A stretch of 6,903 nt of DNA, taken from Gemmatimonadota bacterium. GTDB lineage: Bacteria > Gemmatimonadota > Gemmatimonadetes > Gemmatimonadales > Gemmatimonadaceae. The stretch lies in NCBI GenBank assembly GCA_029884515.1, contig JAOUHR010000103.1:1-6903 (forward strand). The letters run 5' to 3'. Below are positions 1 through 6,120 of this stretch, in pieces; the stretch's first letter is position 1, and every line of letters begins with the position of its first letter. A model generated the notes under the pieces. That model had not been told where the DNA came from. It did no database searches and saw nothing but the letters and a program-made list of their open reading frames with translations. The position numbers and the translations under genes were made by a program.

Positions 1-368
1 TTGAGACCTACCAGGGCACGGTGAAGTCGGTGACGGCGTTCGGCGCCTTCATCGAGATCATGCCCGGCACCGAGGCGCTCCTCCACGTCTCCGAGATGCG
101 CCACACGCGCGTCGAGAAGCCGGAGGACGTGGTGAAGAAGGGCGAGCAGGTGACCGTGAAGCTCATCGACCGTGACGAGCGTGGCCGCCTCCGCCTCTCC
201 ATGAAGGCCTTGCTGCCGAAGCCCGAAGGCGCGCCGGCTGCGTCCAATGGCGAGGCCGAGGGCGAGCCGGCGGGCGAGCCCGTGGCGGCTGGTGGTGGGG
301 AGCGTTCGCGCGGTGACCGCCCCCGCGGCGGAGGCCGTGGCGGTCGCGGAGGCCGTTCGCGCGAGTGA
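1..368 (+). CDS. pnp: Polyribonucleotide nucleotidyltransferase (PNPase), C-terminal part only: S1 domain plus Arg-Gly-rich tail
   Basis: The 5' end lies outside the window; the first complete codon is at base 3. PNPase degrades RNA 3' to 5' by phosphorolysis as a trimer in the cytoplasm. The visible part is its RNA-binding S1 domain (bases 3 to about 215), with the typical GTVKSVTAFGAFIEI start, the LLHVSEM strand, the RVEKPEDVVKKGEQV stretch and the closing RGRLRLSMKAL. The RVEK segment after the histidine strand is characteristic of PNPase rather than of ribosomal protein S1. After the S1 domain comes a roughly 50-residue low-complexity tail, first rich in Ala, Pro, Glu and Gly, then in Arg and Gly, ending GGRGGRGGRSRE. 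The catalytic PH domains and KH domain are not in view. The stop codon overlaps the GTG start of the M16 peptidase gene. A pnp gene followed closely by an M16 peptidase is a known order (for example near pnpA-mlpA of Bacillus subtilis), which supports the call. Confidence 0.92.
   Translation, partial: ETYQGTVKSVTAFGAFIEIMPGTEALLHVSEMRHTRVEKPEDVVKKGEQVTVKLIDRDERGRLRLSMKALLPKPEGAPAASNGEAEGEPAGEPVAAGGGERSRGDRPRGGGRGGRGGRSRE
328..356 (+). repeat. Two copies of an 11-bp direct repeat (GCGGAGGCCGT), 18-bp period, in the pnp tail
   Basis: The 11-mer occurs at 328-338 and again, identically, at 346-356. The period of 18 bases is a whole number of codons and encodes the repeated Arg-Gly-Gly pattern at the end of PNPase. 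The second copy contains GGAGG at 348-352, which is the only Shine-Dalgarno-like sequence ahead of the M16 peptidase start at 365, although its 12-base spacing is long. Confidence 0.7.
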
Positions 369-1645
369 TCAACGCGTCCGTCGCCGTGGCTGCGTTGACT
401 GAGCGCGGCGTGCAGCGGACCGTCCTGCCCAATGGACTGACCGTACTCTCGGAGCATCTCCCGGGCGTACGGTCTGTCTCGTTGGGGGCCTGGGTGCGCG
501 GGGCTTCGCTCCATGAGGCGCGGGAGAAGATGGGCGTGTCGCACCTGCTCGAACACATGGTGTTCAAGGGCTCGGAGCGCCGCACCGCCCACGAGATCGC
601 GCTCGCGCTCGAGTCGCTCGGCGGCTCGCTCGACGCCTACACCGGGCGCGAGGCGACGTCGTTCCAGGCGCGCGTGCTCGACGAGCATCTGCCGCAAGCG
701 GCCGACGTGCTCTTCGACCTGATGTTGCGCCCGGCGCTCCGCGAGGGCGACCTCGCGCTGGAGCGCGGCGTGGTGCTCGAGGAGATCTCGATGGTGGATG
801 ACACGCCGGATGACATCGTCTTCGAGATCCACAACGAGACGCTCTGGGGCTCACACCCCTTCGGCTACTCGATCCTCGGCACGCGTGAGACCGTCGGGGC
901 GCTCCAGGTGCGTGACCTGCGCGCGCTCCACGAGCGCGCGTATGTGGCCTCGCAGATCGTGGTCGCGGCGGCGGGCAATGTCGAGCATGAGCAGTTGCTC
1001 GACGTGCTCGACCGCACGGGATGGGGCGCGCTGCGCGCCGGCGATCCCACCCCGCTGGCGGTGCCCGTGCCGCGCGCCGTCCCCGCCGCCGAACGCGTGG
1101 TCGAGCGGGACACGCAGCAGCTGCATCTCGTGTTCGGGAACGTCACCGTGCCGCACGGCGACCCGCGGCGCTACCCGCTGATGCTGGTCAACCTGCTCTT
1201 CGGCGGCGGGATGAGTTCGCGGCTCTTCCAGAAGGTGCGGGAGGAGCTGGGCCTGGCCTACTCGGTGCAGGCGTTCCAGAGCTTCCACCGGAGCGCCGGC
1301 GCGCAGGGGATCTACGTGGGGTGCGCGCCGGAGCGAGCGCCCGACGCGATCGCCGCCGTGCACGCCGAGTTGCGCAAGCTGCAGGCGGGCGGCATCCCCG
1401 AGGCCGAGCTCGCGATGGGCAAGCAGCAACTGAAGGGCCAGATCACGCTCTCGATGGAGAGCACGACGTCGCGGATGTACCGGGCGGCCTCGGTCGAGCT
1501 CTTCGATGAACCGTACCGTCCGCTCGGTGACGTGCTCGCCCGTGTGGACGCGATCACGTCGGAAGACGTCGCGATGGTCTGCCGGGACTTCTTCTCGGTG
1601 GAGCAGCAGACGGTCGTCAGGCTCGGACCTGCGACTCCGGTGTGA
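365..1645 (+). CDS. M16B-family zinc metallopeptidase (insulinase / processing-peptidase-like)
   Basis: This is a 426-residue single-chain member of peptidase family M16, the length usual for bacterial M16B proteins related to mitochondrial processing peptidase. The inverted zinc motif HxxEH is intact as HLLEH, with His60 and His64 as ligands and Glu63 as catalytic base. The third ligand is most likely Glu140 in ERGVVLEE, 76 residues after the second His as in the family. The C-terminal half carries the second M16 signature GGGMSSRLFQ (about 280-289) with the conserved Arg292 and Tyr299 of REELGLAY. No signal peptide is seen, so it is probably cytoplasmic. The GTG start at 365 overlaps the pnp stop (GTGA), which favours translational coupling. 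GTG 386, TTG 395 and GTG 410 are possible later starts, since the conserved core begins near RTVLPNGL. The substrate is unknown; peptide turnover is the general role of the family. It resembles B. subtilis MlpA, but I would not transfer the name. Confidence 0.93.
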   Translation: MINASVAVAALTERGVQRTVLPNGLTVLSEHLPGVRSVSLGAWVRGASLHEAREKMGVSHLLEHMVFKGSERRTAHEIALALESLGGSLDAYTGREATSFQARVLDEHLPQAADVLFDLMLRPALREGDLALERGVVLEEISMVDDTPDDIVFEIHNETLWGSHPFGYSILGTRETVGALQVRDLRALHERAYVASQIVVAAAGNVEHEQLLDVLDRTGWGALRAGDPTPLAVPVPRAVPAAERVVERDTQQLHLVFGNVTVPHGDPRRYPLMLVNLLFGGGMSSRLFQKVREELGLAYSVQAFQSFHRSAGAQGIYVGCAPERAPDAIAAVHAELRKLQAGGIPEAELAMGKQQLKGQITLSMESTTSRMYRAASVELFDEPYRPLGDVLARVDAITSEDVAMVCRDFFSVEQQTVVRLGPATPV

Positions 1646-1703
1646 GATCGACAGGCCCGCCCTTCCCTCATACCCCCCACCTCACACCTCTCATCTGCAA
1701 CTT
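1646..1703 (+). promoter_or_regulatory. Pyrimidine-rich, G-free leader upstream of ald, without Shine-Dalgarno
   Basis: The 58 bases between the peptidase stop and the ald start include a stretch from 1660 to 1696 with no G at all, unusual in DNA this GC-rich. It contains imperfect repeats of a CTCAYACC unit (CTCATACC at 1667-1674, CTCACACC at 1681-1688, then CTCATC at 1690-1695). No purine-rich ribosome-binding site precedes the ATG at 1704. I see no convincing -35/-10 pair or terminator here, so ald may be transcribed from upstream. Whether this is a functional leader or simple-sequence debris is open. Confidence 0.4.
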
Positions 1704-2819
1704 ATGAAAATCGGCCTTCCGAAGGAGATCAAGACGAACGAGAATCGCGTGGCGCTCGTGCCCGCGGGCGCCGAGGCGCTCACGATGGCCGGCCACACGG
1801 TGTTCGTCGAGCAGGGCGCCGGACTCGGCAGCGGATTCACTGACCAGCAGTATGCGAGTGTCGGCGCGAAGATCCTCCCCACGGCGGACGCCGTCTGGAA
1901 GGAAGCCGAGATGATCGTCAAGGTGAAGGAGCCCATCGCGGTCGAGTGGCCGCGCATGCGGAAGGGACAGACGATCTTCACGTACTTCCACTTCGCCGCC
2001 GACGAGGCACTCACCAAGGCGCACCTGGAGTCCGGCGCGACCTGCATCGCGTACGAGACGGTGGAGCTCCCGAGTCGCGAGCTGCCGCTGCTCACGCCGA
2101 TGTCCGAGGTGGCGGGCCGCATGGCGGTGCAGGAGGGCGCGAAGTACCTCGAGAAGCTCTACGGTGGCCGCGGCGTGTTGCTCGGCGGCGTGCCGGGCGT
2201 TCCGCCCGGCAAGGTGGTGATCCTCGGCGGCGGCGTGGTGGGCGTGAATGCGGCGAAGATGGCCGCGGGCATGGGCGCCAAGGTGACGATCCTCGACACC
2301 TCGCTCCCCCGGCTCCGCTACCTGAGCGACGTCATGCCGGCCAACGTGCAGATGATCTTCTCCAACCGGCAGAACATCCTCGAGCAGATCTCCACGGCCG
2401 ACCTCGTGGTGGGCGGCGTGCTGCTCCCCGGGGCCAAGGCACCCAAGCTGATCGTGCGCGAGGACCTCAAGCTCATGCAGCAGGGCGCGGTGATCGTGGA
2501 CGTCGCGATCGACCAGGGCGGCTGCGTGGAGACGATCAAGGCGACGACGCACGAGAACCCGGTCTACACCGTGGACGGCATCATCCACTACGGCGTGGCG
2601 AACATGCCCGGCGGCGTTCCGCGCACGTCGACGCTGGCCCTCACCAACGCCACCTTCCCGTACGCGTTCAAGTTGGCGAACAAGGGATGGAAGCAGGCGC
2701 TGCGCGAGGACGGCGCGCTCCTCAAGGGGCTCAACGTCGTCGCCGGCAAGGTGACGTATCAGGGAGTGGCCGAGGCCTTCGGCATGGAGTACCATGCGCC
2801 GGAGCAGTTCGTGAAGTGA
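1704..2819 (+). CDS. ald: Alanine dehydrogenase
   Basis: The enzyme catalyses reversible NAD-dependent oxidative deamination of L-alanine to pyruvate and ammonium in the cytoplasm, linking alanine use or ammonium assimilation to central carbon. The ATG at 1704 gives 371 residues starting [18 protein letters not shown], the usual N-terminus and length of the family; the longer in-frame extension upstream would run through the M16 gene and is not credible. Residues known from the M. tuberculosis enzyme are present at the same positions: Arg15 and Lys75 for substrate, catalytic His96 and Asp270, the Rossmann glycine motif GGGVVG at 175-180, and Asp198 for the NAD ribose. The segment [10 protein letters not shown] (301-310) and the preceding [11 protein letters not shown] are also typical. 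The gene follows the peptidase by 58 bases and is followed by a terminator-like hairpin, so it may end the pnp-led unit. No Shine-Dalgarno is visible. No truncation or frameshift is seen. Confidence 0.97.
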   Translation: MKIGLPKEIKTNENRVALVPAGAEALTMAGHTVFVEQGAGLGSGFTDQQYASVGAKILPTADAVWKEAEMIVKVKEPIAVEWPRMRKGQTIFTYFHFAADEALTKAHLESGATCIAYETVELPSRELPLLTPMSEVAGRMAVQEGAKYLEKLYGGRGVLLGGVPGVPPGKVVILGGGVVGVNAAKMAAGMGAKVTILDTSLPRLRYLSDVMPANVQMIFSNRQNILEQISTADLVVGGVLLPGAKAPKLIVREDLKLMQQGAVIVDVAIDQGGCVETIKATTHENPVYTVDGIIHYGVANMPGGVPRTSTLALTNATFPYAFKLANKGWKQALREDGALLKGLNVVAGKVTYQGVAEAFGMEYHAPEQFVK

Positions 2820-2846
2820 TCCTCGGCGTCGGACCGACGCAGGGAA

Positions 2847-2875
2847 GGGGGCATCTCGCGGTGCGGGGTGCCCCC
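2847..2875 (+). terminator. Terminator-like hairpin after ald
   Basis: Left arm GGGGGCA (2847-2853) pairs perfectly with right arm TGCCCCC (2869-2875) around a 15-base loop. One A-C mismatch followed by further pairing could lengthen the stem slightly. It lies 27 bases after the ald stop and before the next promoter, where a terminator is expected. A true T tract is missing (CTCGCGCTTCC follows), so intrinsic termination may be weak or factor-assisted. Confidence 0.5.
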
Positions 2876-2916
2876 CTCGCGCTTCCACGTTCCCGGCTCC
2901 CGCCGGCCCGGCCCGC

Positions 2917-2927
2917 GGGGGGGGGGG
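2917..2927 (+). repeat. Homopolymer of eleven G just upstream of the SusC promoter
   Basis: Eleven consecutive G follow CCCGC at 2912-2916 and end ten bases before the -35 box of the susC-like gene. Runs of this length are prone to slipped-strand length change. The tract is non-coding. Its exact length may be affected by sequencing or assembly error. Confidence 0.9.
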
Positions 2928-2937
2928 CGAGCTGGCA

Positions 2938-2967
2938 TTGACGCGCTGGCGATCGGCGAGGTATATG
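2938..2967 (+). promoter_or_regulatory. Sigma70-type promoter for the SusC/SusD-like operon
   Basis: The -35 box TTGACG (2938-2943) matches five of six consensus bases. The -10 box TATATG (2962-2967) matches four of six, with an 18-base spacer. The overlapping TATGAA at 2964-2969 is an alternative -10 but with a 20-base spacer. Transcription would start near 2974, giving a leader of about 60 bases. This leader is GC-rich and contains small inverted repeats (for example CGGAC at 2975-2979 with GTCCG at 2994-2998). I see no recognisable operator or riboswitch. Confidence 0.6.
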
Positions 2968-3020
2968 AAGGCGGCGGACCCGGGGGCAGCCGCGTCCGGC
3001 GGTGCAAAACCCTCAGCTTC

Positions 3021-3025
3021 GAGGA
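3021..3025 (+). promoter_or_regulatory. Ribosome-binding site GAGGA that fixes the SusC start
   Basis: GAGGA lies 8 bases before the ATG at 3034, the best Shine-Dalgarno in the window. It decides for ATG 3034 over an in-frame TTG at 2938, which falls inside the -35 box and would put 32 residues ahead of the signal peptide. Confidence 0.75.
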
Positions 3026-3033
3026 CTTCAGCC

Positions 3034-6000
3034 ATGAGATGGAGTGTCGTTCGCACCGCGATGGGCGGCTGCGTGCTCGCCGCGGCTTTGGCGGCTGGGC
3101 CAGCCGGACTCGTCGCGCAGTCGACCACGGGGACGGTCGTCGTGAGCGTCAAGGATGCGGCCGGAGCACCCCTGCAGCAAGTGCAGGTGTCCGTCGTGAA
3201 CACCCTGCTGGGCGCGCAGACGAACCCCGAGGGAATGGTGACGATCCGCGGGGTGCCCGCGGGTCCCCAGCAGGTGCGTGCGCTGCGGATCGGATACGCC
3301 GAGCAGAAACGCGCCGTGACGGTCGTGGCCGGCCAGGTCGCGCAGGTGGAGGTCACGCTCCAGACGGTGGCCGTCACGCTGAGCGCTGTCGTCTCGACCG
3401 CGACCGGCGACACCCGGCGCGTGGAGATCGGGAACGCCATCGCGACCATCGATGCGACGAACGAGACCAAGCTCAAGCCGATCTCGAACCTCCAGGACCT
3501 GCTCAATGCGCGGGCCCCCGGAGTGCAGCTCTCGACGGGCACGCAGGCCGGAACGGGCGCCCGGGTCCGCATCCGCGGGGTGGGATCGCTGAACCTGTCG
3601 AACGATCCGATCTATGTGATCGACGGCATCCGCATGACCTCCAACAACGGGTCCTTCGCGTTCTTCACCGGCGATGCGCAGCCGAGCCGAGTGGTGGACA
3701 TCAACCCCGAGGAGATCGAGAACATCGAGATCGTGAAGGGTCCGTCGGCAGCGACCCTCTACGGGACCGACGCGGCGAATGGCGTCATCGTCATCACCAC
3801 GCGCCGTGGCCGTGCGGGCGCGCCCCGGTGGTCGGTGTACAGCGAAGTGGGCACGCTCGACGACCACAACACGTACGAGACCAACTACACGGGGTGGGAC
3901 GGCACGACGAACACCCCGTGCCGCCTGTCGGGCAAGGCGGCGGGTACGTGCAACATCGATTCGGTGCGCACGTACTCGCCGATCAATGACCCCGATGCGA
4001 CGCCGCTCGGGAGAGGCAGCCGTGCCCAGACCGGGCTCCAGCTATCGGGCGGGACGGAGGCACTGCGCTATTTCCTCGGCATCGAGAACGAGAATGAGAC
4101 GGGCGTCTTCTCCCTGCCGAAGTTCGAGCGGCGCTACCTGGACTCGCTCGGCACGGGTAACCACTTCTACACGCGTCGACCCAACGCCCTCGACAAGCAG
4201 TCGTTCCGGATGAACCTCAATGCCGCGGTGACGCCGAAGCTCGACATCGCCGTGAACACTAACTACATCCGCTCACTGACGCGTATTTCGAACTCCTCCA
4301 ACGCGACGGCGGGCATCGGTTCGCAGGCGTACGGTGGCCCGGGTTACAAGACCAACGGGTTAGTCTCCGGGACGGGGACGCCGTTGAACGGTTATCGCGC
4401 CTGGACGCCGGCCTACACGTGGCAGGAGCTCTATCAACAGGGTGTCGATCGCGTCATCGCGGGCGTGAGCGCGCAGTGGCGGCCGTTCTCGTGGATGCAG
4501 AACCGGATGAACGTGGGGAACGACTATACCTCCCGTGTCGACAATCACCTGCGCCTGCGTGGCGAGGCCCCGCCGCTGACGGCAACCTACCGGCTGGGGG
4601 CGAAGGACAACTCGCGCACCGGGATCATGAATTTCTCGCTCGACCTCGGCTCGACGTCGAGCTACTCCCCGCGGCCGTGGCTCAACACCAGGACCACGGT
4701 CGGCGCGCAGTACGTCCACTACGCGTTCAACCTGAACAATGCGGGCGGCACGGAGCTCTCGGCCGGTTCGCAGCAGGCCGGGGCCAACGCACTGCCGTCG
4801 GTCACCGAGGCGTCCACGACGGCGCGCACCTTGGGCCTCTTCCTCGAGGAGGCGCTCGCCTTCAACGACCGCACCTTCGTCACGCTGGCGCTGCGGACCG
4901 ACCAGAACTCGGCGTTCGGGACGAACTTCCAGTCGGTCATCTATCCCAAGGCCTCGGTATCGTGGCTGATCTCCGATGAGTCCTGGTACCGCGCGCCGAG
5001 CTGGAGCGACAACCTCAGGCTGCGGGCGGCCTTCGGTGCCTCCGGCGTGCAGCCAGGACCCAACGACGCGCTGCGTTCCTACGCGGCGCAGCAGACCAAC
5101 GTCGCGGGCGTCGACACGCCGGGACTGGTGTACAGCGCGATCGGGAACGCGGACCTCAAGCCTGAACGCTCGACGGAGTTCGAGATGGGTTTCGAGGCGG
5201 GGTTCCTGCAGGGACGATACAACGTCGACCTGACGTACTATCACAAGAGGACCAGCGACGCGCTGATTTCGGCGATCGTCGCGCCGTCCGTCGGTGCGGC
5301 CACCAGCGTGCGCCGGAACCTCGGTGCCACGATGAACGCAGGATTCGAGCTGCTCGCCCGCGGCCAGATCGTGGATCGCGAGTGGTGGGCCGTGGACCTG
5401 ACGATCAGCGCCTCGGCGAACAAGAACCGGCTCCTCGACCTCGGAGGCACGCCGGCGCAGATCAACACTAACAACCGCGTCGTCGAGGGGTACCCGATGT
5501 TCGCCTGGTGGGGGCGGCCCATCACGGGCTGGGAGGACAAGGACGGGAACGGGATCCTCACGTACAACGCCAACTCGGCGCTCAACGAGGTCTTCGTCGG
5601 GGACTCGGCGGTCATCCTTGGCTACGCCACGCCCCGGTACAACATGGCGATCACGCCGGGGTTCGAGCTGTTCAATCGGAAGCTGCGGATCTCGGCGCTC
5701 ATCGACCGACGTGACGGGAATCGGTACTACAACAACACCGAGCGCATCCGGTGCGCCTCGCGGCTGAACTGCAACGGCCTGAACAACCCGAGCGCCTCGT
5801 TCGAGGAGCAGGCGATGGTCGTGGCCGCGCTCATCCACCCCGCGCGCACGAACGCCGGATTCATGCAGCCGGGCGCGTTCACCAAGCTCCGGGAGGTCTC
5901 CGCGAGCTACCAGTTGCCGCCGTCGATCACGAGCGTGCTGCGGACGCGGGACGCCACGGTGACGTTCGCCGCACGCAACGTCGCGACCTGGACGCGCTTC

Positions 6001-6117
6001 CGTGGCGTGGACCCGGAGAACGACTTCACGGTCACGGACGGCGGCGACCTGCCGAACGACTTCCAGACGTTCGGACCGGCCCGCTACTTCATCCTCCGCC
6101 TCAACCTCGGGTTCTGA
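3034..6117 (+). CDS. SusC/RagA-type TonB-dependent outer-membrane receptor
   Basis: This 1027-residue protein is a TonB-linked outer-membrane transporter of the SusC/RagA class, which imports oligosaccharides, peptides or other large nutrients with a SusD-type lipoprotein lid. Residues 1-28 form a signal peptide with a hydrophobic core and likely cleavage after LVA. A carboxypeptidase-regulatory-like beta-sandwich spans about 31-110. A TonB-box-like segment, LSAVVST, lies near 116-122. The plug covers about 125-260 and carries the class motifs RIRGVGSLN, DPIYVIDGIRM and IENIEIVKGPSAATLYG, ending GVIVITTRRG. The rest is beta barrel, including the SusC-typical acidic loop DKDGNG at 835-840, and it closes with ILRLNLGF, whose terminal Phe fits a barrel-assembly signal. 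Two close cysteine pairs (296/306 and 907/913) could form disulfides. It starts its own transcription unit, and the lipoprotein gene follows after 3 bases. Substrate is unknown; homology is at class level only. Confidence 0.95.
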   Translation: MRWSVVRTAMGGCVLAAALAAGPAGLVAQSTTGTVVVSVKDAAGAPLQQVQVSVVNTLLGAQTNPEGMVTIRGVPAGPQQVRALRIGYAEQKRAVTVVAGQVAQVEVTLQTVAVTLSAVVSTATGDTRRVEIGNAIATIDATNETKLKPISNLQDLLNARAPGVQLSTGTQAGTGARVRIRGVGSLNLSNDPIYVIDGIRMTSNNGSFAFFTGDAQPSRVVDINPEEIENIEIVKGPSAATLYGTDAANGVIVITTRRGRAGAPRWSVYSEVGTLDDHNTYETNYTGWDGTTNTPCRLSGKAAGTCNIDSVRTYSPINDPDATPLGRGSRAQTGLQLSGGTEALRYFLGIENENETGVFSLPKFERRYLDSLGTGNHFYTRRPNALDKQSFRMNLNAAVTPKLDIAVNTNYIRSLTRISNSSNATAGIGSQAYGGPGYKTNGLVSGTGTPLNGYRAWTPAYTWQELYQQGVDRVIAGVSAQWRPFSWMQNRMNVGNDYTSRVDNHLRLRGEAPPLTATYRLGAKDNSRTGIMNFSLDLGSTSSYSPRPWLNTRTTVGAQYVHYAFNLNNAGGTELSAGSQQAGANALPSVTEASTTARTLGLFLEEALAFNDRTFVTLALRTDQNSAFGTNFQSVIYPKASVSWLISDESWYRAPSWSDNLRLRAAFGASGVQPGPNDALRSYAAQQTNVAGVDTPGLVYSAIGNADLKPERSTEFEMGFEAGFLQGRYNVDLTYYHKRTSDALISAIVAPSVGAATSVRRNLGATMNAGFELLARGQIVDREWWAVDLTISASANKNRLLDLGGTPAQINTNNRVVEGYPMFAWWGRPITGWEDKDGNGILTYNANSALNEVFVGDSAVILGYATPRYNMAITPGFELFNRKLRISALIDRRDGNRYYNNTERIRCASRLNCNGLNNPSASFEEQAMVVAALIHPARTNAGFMQPGAFTKLREVSASYQLPPSITSVLRTRDATVTFAARNVATWTRFRGVDPENDFTVTDGGDLPNDFQTFGPARYFILRLNLGF

Positions 6118-6120
6118 TCC

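Noticed and set aside
1506..1703. A 66-residue N-terminal extension of alanine dehydrogenase
   Set aside because: It overlaps the end of the M16 gene in another frame and is not like the family; ATG 1704 gives the standard N-terminus and length.
2912..2930. A G-quadruplex at the G tract
   Set aside because: A single G run without three further well-spaced runs on the same strand does not make a convincing intramolecular quadruplex.
2970..3000. A possible riboswitch or attenuator in the receptor leader
   Set aside because: Only short five-base stems with large loops are seen; these are common by chance in GC-rich DNA and match no known riboswitch class.
2938..3033. A 32-residue N-terminal extension of the receptor from TTG 2938
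   Set aside because: The TTG is part of the probable -35 box, the extension would bury the signal peptide, and GAGGA is properly placed for ATG 3034.
1668..3572. A 634-codon open frame on the minus strand across ald and the start of the receptor gene
   Set aside because: It is antisense to a certain gene (ald) and to the well-recognised receptor N-terminus. Its translation is low-complexity, rich in Arg, His, Leu and Val, as expected from GC-rich antisense reading, and it has no recognisable domain.
2868..3989. A 373-codon plus-strand frame overlapping the promoter and the receptor plug
   Set aside because: It runs out of frame with a well-supported gene, through the G tract and promoter, and its translation is Arg/Gly/Asp shadow sequence.
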